From contig OX352761.1 in assembly GCA_947095585.1 (NCBI GenBank), forward strand, positions 35,741,777-35,805,776: a DNA stretch of 64,000 nt, given 5' to 3'. Below are positions 1 through 10,956 of this stretch, piece after piece (positions within the stretch are counted from its first letter, which is position 1; each line of letters opens with the position of its first letter). Both the position numbers and the translations under genes were made by a program. Source of the DNA: Nephrocerus scutellatus. Its lineage: Eukaryota > Arthropoda > Insecta > Diptera > Pipunculidae. The notes under the pieces were generated by a model that was not told where the DNA came from, did no database searches, and saw only the letters and a program-made list of their open reading frames with translations.

Positions 1-151
1 TGACTAATGGTGCTAAGTGATAGAGCTTGATCGTGTCCCTGCGTCTTATTTTCCATTGAAGATGGGCCTGTTGTTCTAGTCGGGTTGATTACTTTGAATT
101 GTGTAGATGGTTTATTGATTTGTTGGCTTGAATTCACGGCTTCCAAATGCA

Positions 152-1487
152 CTAAACTATTGTGTTGCAAGTTGTTGCTCGATGTCCTTCCTTCAGGCAA
201 TTTATGCAGAGGTTATATTTTTTGAGCACATTTAGTCGATGTGCGGGAGTTTTATCTAAAAATTCCTTGCAAGCGTAAAGTGCGTGATTTCCCTTGCAAA
301 CCAAGCATGCAGATGAACTCACTGCCGCAACTAGTGTCCTTATAGGGTGGAGTCTTCGTCGATCCTCGATGTGCCGATCCTTGCCCAGAGCTTCTAGAGA
401 TTGAAACCGTTTCTCTAAGAAGTCCATCACTTGCCTTGTTGTTTGAAGTTCTTTTGGATTTTCGTGTGACTGCTTATATATGGTGGGTTAATATTGGATC
501 CCATTCCTTTGTGGATACACAATTGGCGTTGGGTGAACTTTTCTCTGCAGCAGTACTTGTTTCTGCCTCTCTAGTTAGGTTTGTTTTTAGATACCACGTT
601 TTTTGGCAATTTGTCATTGGTTGCATGTGGACCATTTGTTGAAAAAGATCGTGGAGTTGTTGCCATTTGGAGTAATCCCCATCAAACTTTGGCAATTCGA
701 TTTTCAGAAGTGGTAACGTGTGTGCAGCTGTTGTGCCTGTCCTAGGAGCACATTCATGCAATCTTGCAATTAAGGCTGTAATAACCCTTTCAACTTCTAG
801 AGCCAAGATGAAATGTTCTTCTTCATCGTAGCCGTTAGCTACGTGGTCATCACTTAGCTCATAAATTGATTTATGAAGATCTTCAAGCTGAGCCCAGTAT
901 TGTTTGATGGCTCTCAACTTATACTCCCAATGTGACTTTGTATGCTATAGCTCTGGATTTAAATTCAAGTCTACCCCACTCAATGCACGACGTAACGACA
1001 CCACTATGGCGTTGTGTCGCCTTATGATTCTGTTGATCTCATCTGTTGACTGAGTCGTCATTGTGACGGTATTATTGTTGGCGGCATTGGATTGTTGCGG
1101 CCGTTGTTGCTCTTGTGGCTCTGGATTTCTTGTAATTTCCCCTTCCACTGTTGGCTTGACCTTCAATAGCACGGCTATCTTTTCCTCAAAATGCCCTTTG
1201 AATTTTTTGTAGTTTTCTAATACAGTGTCGTATACCTCATGAATAAAATAATCATGATTAGTCGGCACATCTGGTATAGACCTGATCTGGTTGTCGGTTT
1301 CCTCGAACGCTTCCCAAGCTTCTTTCAACCGTCGTAGTCTCTCTCGAAAATAACTTTCTTGAGTTTTCCTGTCGGCAGGATCCTTCTTGTAGTTGCTGAT
1401 GATCTTGTTGAAACTTTCCGCATTACGCTCTTGCTGTTGAGCTATTTTTTCGATATCCATGATGATATCCCTCGATGACTGCTTCAA
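152..1487 (-). pseudogene. gag: BEL/Pao gag, broken
   Basis: Gag is the structural protein that packages retrotransposon RNA into particles. The frame opens with ATG at 1487 and runs about 180 codons (helical, charged, Q/N-rich near its end) to a TAG at 945-947. It then continues in the same frame from about 940 to a second stop near 474 (motifs LPLLKIELPKFDGDY and TKEWDPILTH). A +1 shift leads to the third piece, 430-152 (MDFLEKRFQSLEALG, then two CX2CX4HX4-5C-type knuckles). Compared with usual BEL gags, the stretch between FDGDY and TKEWDP is too short and so is the stretch before the MDFLEKRF block. I infer two internal deletions besides the stop and frameshift. After 152 a further frame change lets similar sequence run on towards position 1. 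Confidence 0.8.
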
Positions 1488-1708
1488 TCTCGCTGGCTTG
1501 TGTGTATTTTTGGCTAGATCTTTTTCTTATGCAGCTATCGTTGGTACCAGTGTATAGCCCTGGTACACGCCTTTAATGCCGTAGTATGAATTTAAACGCG
1601 ACGAGTACTTTACCAGTGTTCAAAGCCCTGGCAAACGCTTATCGCGTCCTAAATTGTGATCGCTCAGCAATCAATCCTTACCACTGGTGGGGGGAAGTGA
1701 ATGCTGGG

Positions 1709-1726
1709 ATAACGTCGGGGTCACCA
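1709..1726 (-). promoter_or_regulatory. Primer-binding site of the BEL/Pao element
   Basis: Directly inside the LTR the minus strand reads TGGTGACCCCGACGTTAT. The leading TGG would pair with the CCA end of a tRNA, and TGGTGACCCCGACG is the sort of site seen next to BEL/Pao LTRs. The exact tRNA is not assigned. Confidence 0.65.
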
Positions 1727-1728
1727 AA

Positions 1729-2028
1729 TGTTAACGGTGGAACTATTTTGTTCCAACGGAGGTACATGCACCTTGACTAATGTTGAGGATATAAACGGTT
1801 CTTGTACCGATATATCTTATTAGAATCCTATTAGTTAGCGACCACTGGTGGGGGGATAGCTAACCAAAATAAAATACACAACAACCTTTTTAGATGATTA
1901 AAAATTGAGTGATTTATTATTACCTAAGACGGGAGTATTTATAAAAATAATATTGCCTACGTGGGCATAATTAACAAAAATACAAAATGATACTACAGGT
2001 AGAAATTGCCTAATTCGCATTAATAGCA
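1729..2028 (-). repeat. BEL/Pao 5' LTR
   Basis: The inner boundary is supported by the LTR-like terminus ending in ...GTTAACA on the minus strand, followed after two bases by a primer-binding-like site. The outer boundary at 2028 is less certain: a TG start on the minus strand lies just before family A sequence resumes. Promoter-like signals lie inside on the minus strand: a TATA box (TTTATAAATA, about 1937-1946) and AATAAA near 1907-1917, suiting transcription into gag. The motif accactggtgggggga (1841-1856) recurs in the leader at 1680-1695. No partner LTR is in the window. Confidence 0.65.
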
Positions 2029-2040
2029 AAAGAAAGAAAA

Positions 2041-2494
2041 AATTCTCTAATCGGGGATACACACACACACACACACACACACACTGCGTGCTCGTTTTGT
2101 GGCAAAATCATTCACAAATGACGCAGCGGCAGCGAACAGCGCTGCTCACAAAGCACAGAGCTCAGACTTTGCCGTGATCTGATGCGATATAGCGACCCCC
2201 AAGGGGCCGATCGCTCCAAATTTTTACAAACAGTGTTTTCCATCGAAGACACACATTTGTACAAAATTTAAAGAAAATCGGGTAAATTTTGTAAAATATT
2301 TGTATGAGAGCCCCCCGAACCCAAGGTTCGAGGGGCCTCAAATTTTAATAGAAAGTGTTGTCTTGGGAGATATACATGTGTGCAAAATTTCAATAAAATC
2401 GGGCTGTAGGAAGTGGGTTAAAAATTGATCACAAGATTTGGCCAGCCAGCCAGCCAGCCACGGGCAAGTGAAGTTAATATAGAGAATTTAAAAA
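2041..2494 (+). repeat. Family A repeat, copy 1
   Basis: It starts with attctctaatcgggg and a (CA)n run (2059-2085), then a GC-richer stretch (gcagcggcagcgaacagcgc). Units follow that contain gtgttttccatcgaagacacac and ggtaaattttgtaaaatatttg. It ends with ccagccagccagccagcca and gtgaagttaatatagagaattt. The left outer part is replaced by the BEL LTR. The closest copy in the window is 58212-58725. See 58212 for the family description. Confidence 0.8.
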
Positions 2495-2844
2495 TACTGC
2501 AACAATATGCAGTCAGTCTGCACACGCAGTGACTGACACAAAAAAATATGCAAGTTGACAATTTTAGAACATTGGTGCTCAATGAATGATATGGTTCGAA
2601 TTGCTGATAAGCGAAACATATTCCCATTGCTGCACCTGTTTGTTTTTACTTTGAGTTCAAGGTGAACAGTAATAACTTTGGGATCATGTTTCGCCTAGCC
2701 GGAATTCGGAACTTTGGCTTCGTGCATGTTGGGTTCATTCGCATGCCTAATGAATTTGCATTATGAATTTTATTATGAAAATGAATCCAACATGCACAAA
2801 CACATTTCTGTTTTTGAACAACTATAATATCATCAGAAGATTTT
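2495..2844. other. No gene seen
   Basis: AT-rich sequence between repeat copies. Only short open frames without recognisable motifs are present. Confidence 0.5.
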
Positions 2845-3190
2845 TAAAAACTTTTTTTTAACTTGACTTGGCCCCTTTTTTCTTGTATTTTCGACTACTT
2901 TGAAGTCCTTTTTAACCACCTTCCATACGACCTAGAGAGCTGCAATTGTAATAAAACATATAAAAAATAGAATGCTATCTTAATCCAAAATAGCATTTTT
3001 TATATTCCGCGTATGACGCGTGTGGCGCGTGTAATGGTTTGAAATCGTGCCATTTTCCCGTTTTTGAGGGCTCGTTTAACCATCTTTCGCACTACGTAGA
3101 GGGCTGAAATTTTGTGAGCGGCTTAATGTCAGGGCCAATTGAATTGACGCGTGTGGTGCGTGTGAAGCGTGGAAAAAAGAAAATTCTTTG
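2845..3190 (+). repeat. Family C (GCGTGTG-rich) repeat, copy 1
   Basis: Landmarks in order are aacttgacttggcccc, a tttcgactactttgaagtc stretch, cgacctagagagctg, a cluster of gcgtgt words (tgacgcgtgtggcgcgtgt), gtgagcggcttaatg and a second gcgtgt cluster. The first half matches 32340-32450. The end pieces match 5510-5345 read on the minus strand. No coding capacity is seen. Confidence 0.6.
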
Positions 3191-4081
3191 AAATAGCCCA
3201 GACCTCAAAAACAGATATTTTGTCGATTATTACCAAATAATAAAAGACTCTGTGGTGTGTATCGATGTAAACATAAAAGTTTGTACACGAAAAACGAAGT
3301 TTTTTTACATTTACTTGTTTTAGTTCTTATGTAGGTATATATTTTTTGGTTATTAAAGGTAGACATTTATGTGGGTATATTTCTCAAGCTTTTCAGTATT
3401 ATAAATTCCATTTAGTTTTCAGCTGCGTAACTAAAGCACCTTCTATGTGTTTCCAAGTACAGATGTAAATACATATCTATAAATGAATGTTATCAATGGG
3501 TGACACACATTTTTTTTAGGTATGTACCTACTTGTATTTACATGTTTTTACTGAACAGCAATTTGACTGAATTTTATTGGTGGTTCCTGTGAAACAAACT
3601 GCTAGTATGAAGAAACGTTGCATTCATGAAACGATTGCAAATACTGCTCGTACTCTAAGTACACAAGGTTGGTTTTTGTTTTCCACAGAGAGTAATTAAA
3701 ATTCAGAACACAATTTCGGTTAAGATAAAATACTTTACCGAAGGAAATAGAAACAGCTCCAATAATAACGGGTGCTGGAACTACAATTTAATTATAAATG
3801 TATCTATTATGCAAGAAGCAGTCTAGGAAACTTGGCTCAAATGCACACAAATGGAATACAAATTGTGGGTGATTAGCTGTAAAAAATTAACTTCTGTTTA
3901 TAGCATCGGTGGTTTAACTTTACTTAACTTATCTTACCCTTACACTTATTTCAATTAACAGTTTTCTCATCAAGTAAGAGGTTTGTTTCAAGCAACAATA
4001 AGAACAGCAATTTAAAAAATGATATTTTAACACTATGTCCGTGTACATTTTCCCGCTATGTATTTATTGAAGTTACAAATA
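3191..4081. other. AT-rich, no gene seen
   Basis: Low-complexity A+T sequence without long frames or recognisable repeats. Confidence 0.5.
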
Positions 4082-4125
4082 CACAGCGTGTATGGCGCGT
4101 GTGACTCGTGTAACGTCTTTGTAGA
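4082..4125 (+). repeat. Family C fragment, copy 2
   Basis: A short stretch with the same gcgtgt word cluster (agcgtgtatggcgcgtgtg) as 3007-3035 and 32425-32575. It is probably a remnant. Confidence 0.4.
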
Positions 4126-4280
4126 TTTTGTAAGCAACTTTCACACGTGTCATACATGGGCGCTAAGAAAATATTTATGAGACTAATCTGCGCTTTCTAG
4201 GACGTGTATAACTTGGTTGTAAATGACATCAAATAAGCAGAAACAGACAGACAATTTGGGGTCATGTCATAAACGTTTAT

Positions 4281-4688
4281 TAAATTCTTTATATTAACTT
4301 CGTGTGCCCGTGGCTGGCGGACTGGCTGGTCAGATCTTGTGATCAATTTTTAACCCACTTCCCAAAGCCCGATTTTATTGAAATTTTGCACACATGCATA
4401 TTTCCTGGTGACAATACTTTCTATTAATTTGAGAGTGAACGGGCCGAGGGGTCGGAAGGCTCGCATAAAAATTTTGTTCCCCGGCATCAGATCATTTCAT
4501 ACTATAATGACTGTGTTCTGTGTGTGTTGTGCGCCGTGGGCAGCGTTGCTTGCTTTACGATTGGGGTTGTTTTTTTGTTGGGTTGCAATGCTTCGTATGT
4601 GTTTTTATATTTCAGCATTTATAGTGGAATTCAGTATACTTTTGGTTTTAGAGAATTTACATGAAAAATTTTACTTGTTTTTTTTTAA
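4281..4688 (-). repeat. Family A repeat, copy 2
   Basis: On the minus strand it runs from the ...catgtaaattctc end (4688-4650) through a GC-richer stretch and one core unit to ggaagtgggttaaaaattgatcac, the gccag run and gaagttaatataaagaattta (4281). It is shorter than most copies because only about one internal unit remains. An open frame at 4378-4713 lies across it and has no recognisable domain. Confidence 0.75.
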
Positions 4689-5344
4689 ACAAAGTTTACA
4701 TACTGTCATTTGACTGGCATACTAAAATCGCAGTATGTTTAACAATTGAACGGCTTCATCAGAATTCCCCTGAACAATGGAACATGAACAATATCCTTCT
4801 CTTATTTGTGCAGCATTTTTTCCCTTAGAAATGTACGATTGTTAGTTCAATGTTGTCCCTATAATCTTACGGGCACTTCAATGTTAGAAGATTGTTTTAA
4901 TTGCATATTGGAAATGATATTGAAACTCTAGGCCGGCAACTTTTATCTAACGTTTGGGTAATACATACTTTTCAGGATAAGATAGATTGAGGTAAATTAG
5001 GCTATGTTTTAAAAGTGGTTCGGATGGGGTGATGGTGTTCTAAAAATTGAAGTTGTGTTATCAAAGAATAAGACCAAAGAATTACTTCCTCCAAGTTGTC
5101 ATTGTTAGGTTATAAAAGGTCATCCAGGAATCTTGAAATCTTAGGATTTTTTTTATTCATTGAACATTTTATACATTTCATTGAGTATAAAAACAATATC
5201 GATAACAAGTAAATGTAAAAAACTTTGTTTTTTGGCTACAAACTTATATATATACTCGTACATCGAAACACGCCACACAGTCGTTTATTATATGGTAATA
5301 ATCGCCAAAATACCTTTTTTTATGTTGAGCTATTTCAAATAATT
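4689..5344. other. No gene seen
   Basis: AT-rich sequence with short frames only. Confidence 0.5.
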
Positions 5345-5510
5345 CCTTTTTTACACGCTTCACACGTGCCACACGCGACTCGCGACACTCATCAAAAGGG
5401 GATTATAAAACCGGGTCCCTTATATTGAGCCGCTCACAAATTGGTCGAACTCAAAGTGGTCGAAAATACAGACAAAAAGGGGTCAAGTTAAATAAAATTT
5501 TTAAAAGGGG
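5345..5510 (-). repeat. Family C repeat, copy 3
   Basis: On the minus strand this reads aacttgaccccttttttgtc, tttcgaccactttgag, gtgagcggctcaat and then gtgtggcacgtgtgaagcgt. It matches both ends of the 2845-3190 copy but lacks the middle. It directly abuts the mariner-like relic that starts near 5515. Confidence 0.6.
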
Positions 5511-5514
5511 GGCC

Positions 5515-6430
5515 TCTGGACATTTTGCAGCAGTCGATCCTTTTGAGGTAATTCTCGATTACTTTTTCGCAAGTTTCGGGCGTAATCCCGGCTATAACAT
5601 GTCGGATGTTGGTTTTAATTGCGTTTCGAATTTTGTTTGCATAGACCCGACTCTTTGCGTAACCCCACAAAAAGTTCTACCGGCGTTAAGTCGACCTTGC
5701 AACTTTCTACGCACGATTGCATCCGATGTGTGACAAGTCTTGTTAAAATTACTTGATTAACACATCAATAGCTTTGATTTGGTCTCACAAATAACGCTCA
5801 TTATTGACTGTTACAGTCCGACTTTCATAATTTTCAAAAAAGTTACGCCCAAGACACCGTCAAACCACAATGCGCACCAAACAGTCACTTTTTGGGCATG
5901 TAGTGTTGTCTCGTGAATCATATGAGGATTTTCCTCATCACATATGCGGCAAAATGTTTATTAACATACCCAGAGAGGTGGAAATGTGCCTTATCAAAAA
6001 AGATAACGCAGAATAACACTCAATCTGTGTAATTCTTCTCTGTACATGGTCTCTGGGCTTCAGTTCATTTGTTATATGAATTTTATATGGGTGTAGCTGC
6101 AACTCCTGCTGCAAACTGCGCCAAAGGGAACCATCAGAAAACCCCAAAAACTGCGATGTTCGAAGAATCGACAATCCCATCTTGACCACAATTTAATTTT
6201 CAGTAGCAATATTTTCAGCTGAACGGACTTTGCGAATTGTTCGCTCAATTTTACCATAATCTTCACGTAAATTTCGATACACAGTTCGTACAGAGTGGTT
6301 ATTTCTGTAGAACAATTGAACAATTTTAACTCGTTGAGTGGTAGTTAAGCGATCCACTTCGTAAATGTGTTGTTGCAAACTTACATTTGACACTTTAAAA
6401 CATATACTTATTAACAGCTGTTTCATTTAC
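5515..6430 (-). pseudogene. Mariner/Tc1-related transposase (DDE_3 type), decayed
   Basis: On the minus strand the N-terminal part (6426-6193) reads RLTTTQRVKIVQLFYRNN and IERTIRKVRSAENIA, the helix-turn-helix (DUF4817-like) start of this insect transposase group. A shifted frame (6189-5938) continues with GLSILRTSQFLGFSDGSLWR and LQLHPYKIHITNELKPRDH. Around 5960-5930 a VNKQNCRIW-like block is still readable. The C-terminal part (5670-5488) has WGYAKSRVYANKIRNAIK and ENYLKRID. The frames must be shifted several times, so the gene is dead. A second relic of the same kind lies at 53348-54171. No convincing inverted repeats remain. Confidence 0.75.
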
Positions 6431-6654
6431 TGTGCTGCCAATATAGAAAACACAACACACTGACCCAATACGAGAAACCCCTTATAATTGTAATTAAGTA
6501 AATTATCTGACCGAAATATAAATATTTATGTATTCATAATTATTGAATTGCTTTAAGTAAAGAATAATATAATTTTTGAGGGAAATGTTTACCATACAAC
6601 AAATGAAACATTATAGACAAGAAATGTAGATGTGTATACTTCTATAAACGATTT

Positions 6655-6790
6655 ATTTTCTAAACTTTCTATTGTAAAAACAAATTATAATATCTTTTAC
6701 AACGTGTGTAGATACTCTCGTTAAAAAGTACAACGAAAATTCTTTATGAATTTTAATTACAACTAGGAAACAATAATTTATTTTTATGAC
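6655..6790 (+). repeat. Direct repeat, left arm
   Basis: Begins ttctaaactttctattgtaa, includes aatataatatctttta-type sequence and a gtgtagatactctcg motif, and ends near acaataatttatttttatgac. It is repeated with few changes at 6988-7111. Confidence 0.75.
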
Positions 6791-6987
6791 TAAAATGTCT
6801 TGACCGATTCTGTACTGAACTCCGAACCAGATCGAAGTCTGTACAAGATGTAACTTCATTGCTCGAGATTGTGAAGACAAATACTTTTTTTTTGCGAAAA
6901 TTGAAGCAATTAGCGTTATCAAAATTTACTAGTTTTTATGATAAGGTATCAGAAATAGAACTCCTCTTAGAGATTTCCTTCAATTCA

Positions 6988-7111
6988 TATATTCTAAACT
7001 TTCTATCATAAAAACAAATTATAATATCTTTTATAACGTGCGTAGATACTTGCGTTAAAAAGTGCAACAAAAATATTCATGAATTGAAATAAAAACAATA
7101 ATTTATTTTGA
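6988..7111 (+). repeat. Direct repeat, right arm
   Basis: Second copy of the 6655-6790 sequence, offset by about 333 bp, with scattered substitutions and a small deletion. It is non-coding. Confidence 0.75.
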
Positions 7112-7368
7112 CTGTCCCAAATGAGGAGGCGCCATCATTAGAGAAACGCATATATAATAAAACAATGTTAGAATATAGCCGAGCTTATATTATCGATCGA
7201 TAGATATTACAATTTAATTTAAAGTTCCCCACTAAAGTTGACTGTGTTAAATAACAAAGAATGCGTTAAATCAAGCTCGACTTAAAATTATATTCAATAA
7301 TAATAAAGACAGCATCACATACAACCAAAAAGAAAACCCCTAATTTGAACACCACATTAATAATAATT

Positions 7369-7434
7369 TATGGATGTGATTCGTTATTGAATCATAAATT
7401 ATTGCGCATAAAAAGTTTTTAACATACTATAGAA
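7369..7434 (+). repeat. 66-bp segment shared exactly with 17287-17352
   Basis: Identical over 66 bases to a segment embedded in family A copy 3. It starts tatggatgtgattcgttatt and ends aacatactatagaa. Here it sits in ordinary AT-rich DNA. Confidence 0.9.
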
Positions 7435-8436
7435 ATAAAATAATGTTCAAAAACTAATAAGTTCCCATTCAGGCCTAATTAAAAAAAATCCTATAAACGT
7501 TGTTGAATGTTTGTAGATGGATATGGCAAACGAATATTTGGTACCTCAGGCTGCGTTCAGGGATTTCCACATGTCCCGCATTAGACACAGACTTCTTCGT
7601 TAACGCGAGTATGGATCCTCTAACCTATAAAGTTTAAAATTGATGGTTCAATTAATCTTAGATCTTGACATCGTGTCTCTGTTCTCGCAGCGCGCTGTCC
7701 CGTGTAACATAAGACAGACCGAATTGACTGTCGTAACGCCAACAACAATGGACTTTCGAGTAATATTGATACAACCATGAATATTACCATACAAAACACG
7801 AAGGAAATTTACAGATGAATTGATATACGAAAAAAATCCTTTGTATCAGTTTTGAAGCCCCGACTCTGCCTTTCAGTGAACATTCATGTGAATTATTTCC
7901 CCCCGTGTATAATATTAACCGGACAAAATAAAAGAAATAAAAAAATATACAGATAAAGAGAATATACGATTATCTGAAATCTTCTCGCCTTCCAGGCCAC
8001 ATTTCTCATATTTTAGATCGTCAATTATTGTCCAATTTCAACATTAAGTTTTTTCTTCTTTTTGGGTTACCCTTTGTGTTATTTATTCAATTGTTGTTGT
8101 TGGATGGTGTGTCAACGAGTGCATCAGGTGCAACATGTTTTGTGTATCTAGGACTTTTTGTTATCTTTAAAAGAGGTGGAGCGGCCTTTATCTTATAACT
8201 TGTTTGGATAATAAGTTATAGATGGTGATAAGATTTTTTCTATATGATGAAAATAATAATGTTATAAGTTAACATTTAAAATACAAACAATAAATTTTTA
8301 ATCGTTTATATAATTCAAGCGGCTTGGGAGCGGTTCGCTATACCCGCACCATTATATAAACTTTCACCAGTTAAAAAAATAAAAAAAAAATAATTTTATT
8401 AAATTTAAAGTACTTTTTGATACGATAATGTTTTAT

Positions 8437-8438
8437 TA

Positions 8439-8470
<32 letters not shown>

Positions 8471-8475
8471 TATAA
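8437..8475. repeat. (TA)n microsatellite
   Basis: A near-uninterrupted TA run. Confidence 0.9.
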
Positions 8476-9129
8476 CTAATCATATATATAATAACTAATC
8501 ATATATAACGAAGTTCCATTGTTATATTTATCACTCTATTTTATTTTTGTAAGAATTCATATAATATTAGATGGACTTCCAAAAATCAATCATAATGCAC
8601 TTTTGCCCATATATGCGCGTTAAAACTGCAAATTAAATATTTAATTGTTTAATTTTTTAATATATATAAATAGAAATTAATAATAAAAAAACAAAGTTTT
8701 CACAATCCATCAATATATACAAATTTCATATTAAAGTCTTTTTAAAGTTCTGTTTTAAAAGTATATAAAAAATGTGAATCATATTTTTGCGATCCTTACA
8801 CAGTCTATCGATTGAATCAACTGCATATATGTAATTATGAGTGTTGGTGAAAATACGCCTGTATGATTTACAAGAACATGATTGACGATGATTGAACAAA
8901 AATCCATATGCTTTTCATTTTGCATGGAGAACTGAGATCTGCTTGTTTGAAGCATTTTGTTCTTTCTGACCGATTTCGTTGATTGCGGAATTGATGACCA
9001 AACGCAAGGGCAAGATCATGGCATCTCGGTCTTGGTCTTGGTCACACAGACTAAGTTTTGATAGTAGCTTGCATTTGTGCCTATAGTCTTGGTCTTGTGG
9101 TCATAATTGTAAATTTTAAATAAAAATAA

Positions 9130-9427
9130 GTGGGTGCCGTGGCTCAGTGGAAAAGCGCATGGCTACTGAGCAGAGGTTCGTGGTTCGAATCCCAGTAACA
9201 CTAAAGGTATTTTTCACGGTGTTCCACCTCTCGCGAATGGGTGACAAAAGTTCCGAGAGTAATTACTTGTCACGGAAAGCTTCTCAATTCGCCGTTCGGA
9301 TCCGGCCTTAAATTTTAGGTCCCTTCCATTTGTGTCTAAAAATATACATGCACAACACAAATGGTCGCGAAAAGCTAGGCCTTGGACCGTAATGGTCTGT
9401 CGAGCCGAATATTAATATTAATTAATG
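9130..9427 (+). mobile_element. tRNA-derived SINE, copy 1 (longest body)
   Basis: The head is tRNA-like, with an A box (TGGCTCAGTGG, 9140-9150) and B box (GGTTCGAATCC, 9182-9192) spaced as in an RNA polymerase III promoter. A family-specific body follows: tatttttcacggtgttccac, gtcacggaaagcttctcaat and ccatttgtgt...acacaaatgg. The tail is an ATT-rich run. Three further copies lie at 10677, 15768 and 54287. This copy keeps the full middle part but shows no clear target-site duplication. Confidence 0.85.
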
Positions 9428-10662
9428 ATAATTCATTTGCTCGCATTTAAGATCAGTTAGATAAGCTAATTAAATTATTATATTTTTTAAATGCACATCA
9501 GAGGCAGAACTCAAATGTTCTTTATTATTTGCAAAAATCTTAGAACTATTTACATAGATGAATACTTCTTAACATGAATTCTAGAGGCTATGGTATCTAT
9601 AGGTAGGAGTCGTCGCACATACAACGCATGCTCGTGTATTGTGGATATTTTAGATAATATTCAGTATTCATGCATCGTGGGATTTCTTCAAAAATAATAA
9701 TAATTACTGATACAATAAAATGAAATGTCGTAAGCACATATTTAACTTATTACAGCTTGTAACATGGAAAACCCCAAATAATTTAATGGTTGCATACCAA
9801 ATTCGATCTATACTGACTGCCACTGTTGGTAGAGTGGATATACATGGCGTTCAATTGAGACCGTTTCAAAGGCATAGCTACTTAGATTATGTCTATGATG
9901 TATGTTTCCTTCTTTTTACTTTTGTTCCTATACTTTCTTTATTTTAGTTTATTTCAGTGTTTACATTTTTCTACTTTATCGAGTATTATTATTCTTATAT
10001 CACAGTTTTATACTTGCATTTATTAGCTAAAAATGCATTAGTACACTATAAGACTCAGTCTTTTGTACTTATACTTAAGATTTTAAATAAATGAAATGAA
10101 ATGAAGTACCATTAGTGGTCTTAACGGGATGTGTCAATCACTGCAGGTATTAAAGGGAGGGTTGATCGGTCTAAGGATAAACGGCAATAAGCCAAAATAA
10201 TGCCCACACAGGCCGTCCACACATCGGTGTTTTATTTTGTAAGAGACACCTATTGAAGAGGTCGAACAGTTGGTGCCATAAGCCCCGAGCGCCTTACAGG
10301 AAAAGATGATGGTGATGATACCAAATGATTTGATTGATTTGGATGAGCGTTGAATATCTTAATAGCTTTTTTCCCCATTTAGAGGGGCGGAGCAACTTTG
10401 GTGCATTCAAACAGTGTAAAGATAAAGAGAATTAAATAACGAATCTTCTGAATTTCGAATATTTCATCTGTATCTCTCAGGAGTGAAGATGGCGCAGGCA
10501 CATAGGCCAAATCGCTGTAGGCAGTAGATTCGATCTATATTTCGGGAATATCTTTGCTTTTGTATGGTTAAAAAACTCTATCATTAGGTAAGTATGCAAA
10601 AATGTTACGACTTCTTTTGGTATGAAAATTCAGACTACGCGTTCATCAAAATTCAAGCCAAG
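9428..10662. other. Mostly unassigned; possible LINE 3' end
   Basis: A frame at 9720-9947 followed by an AT-rich tract that ends aataaatgaaatgaaatgaa (about 10086-10104) resembles the 3' end of a non-LTR retrotransposon in layout only. No diagnostic motif is present. The rest is unassigned. Confidence 0.25.
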
Positions 10663-10676
10663 TAATAATTGTAGTT

Positions 10677-10942
10677 GTGTGGGCGCCGTGGCTCAGTGGA
10701 AATGAGCATGGCTACTGAGCAGGGGGTTCGTAGTTCGAATCCCAGCGAATGGGTAACAAACGCTCCGAGAGTAATAACTTGTCACGGAAAGTTTCTCAAT
10801 TCGCCGTTCGGATCTGGCCTTAAATTGTAGGTCCCTTCCATTTGTGTGCAAAAATATACATGCTCAACACGAATGGTTGCGAGAAGCTAGGCCTTGGACC
10901 GCAATGATCTGTCGCGCCGAATATTATTATTATTATTATTAT
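10677..10942 (+). mobile_element. tRNA-derived SINE, copy 2
   Basis: Same head and 3' body as the copy at 9130, but missing about 35 bases between the tRNA-like head and gcgaatgggt. The tail is a perfect ATT run. It is flanked by perfect 14-bp target-site duplications taataattgtagtt at 10663-10676 and 10943-10956. The B box has one change (AGTTCGAATCC). Confidence 0.9.
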
Positions 10943-10956
10943 TAATAATTGTAGTT

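Larger units (their letters stand above)
1..2028 (-). mobile_element. BEL/Pao LTR retrotransposon, 5' portion
   Basis: On the minus strand, reading leftwards from 2028, the order is LTR (2028-1729), a primer-binding site just inside it, a short leader and a gag-like frame. The element leaves the window at position 1, so pol and the second LTR are not visible. The gag has the BEL/Pao pattern: a DUF1759-like segment (FDGDYSKW) and two C-terminal zinc-knuckle-like clusters (CLVCKGNHALYAC and CINCLKEGHRATTC). The right boundary sits inside a family A repeat, because the sequence from about 2041 rightwards continues as family A (compare 58246 onwards). The element therefore inserted into an existing repeat. 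The copy is dead as far as seen. Confidence 0.85.
7112..9129. other. AT-rich, no gene seen
   Basis: Contains a TA microsatellite (8437-8475) followed by two copies of ataactaatcatatata (about 8472-8505). Also contains a 66-bp segment at 7369-7434 that recurs exactly at 17287-17352. No credible gene is seen. Confidence 0.5.

Noticed and set aside
4378..4713. Plus-strand 111-codon frame with hydrophobic stretches
   Set aside because: It lies entirely across family A copy 2 and reads through its non-coding landmarks.
5413..6480. Inverted repeats gggtcccttatattg / gggtttctcgtattg as ends of the mariner-like relic
   Set aside because: The left word belongs to family C copy 3 (compare 3110-3170), so it lies outside the transposon. 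The similarity to the right word is weak.
9130..9200. tRNA gene (A and B boxes present)
   Set aside because: The sequence continues into a body shared by four loci, with target-site duplications at three of them. The tRNA cloverleaf is not complete. It is a SINE head.
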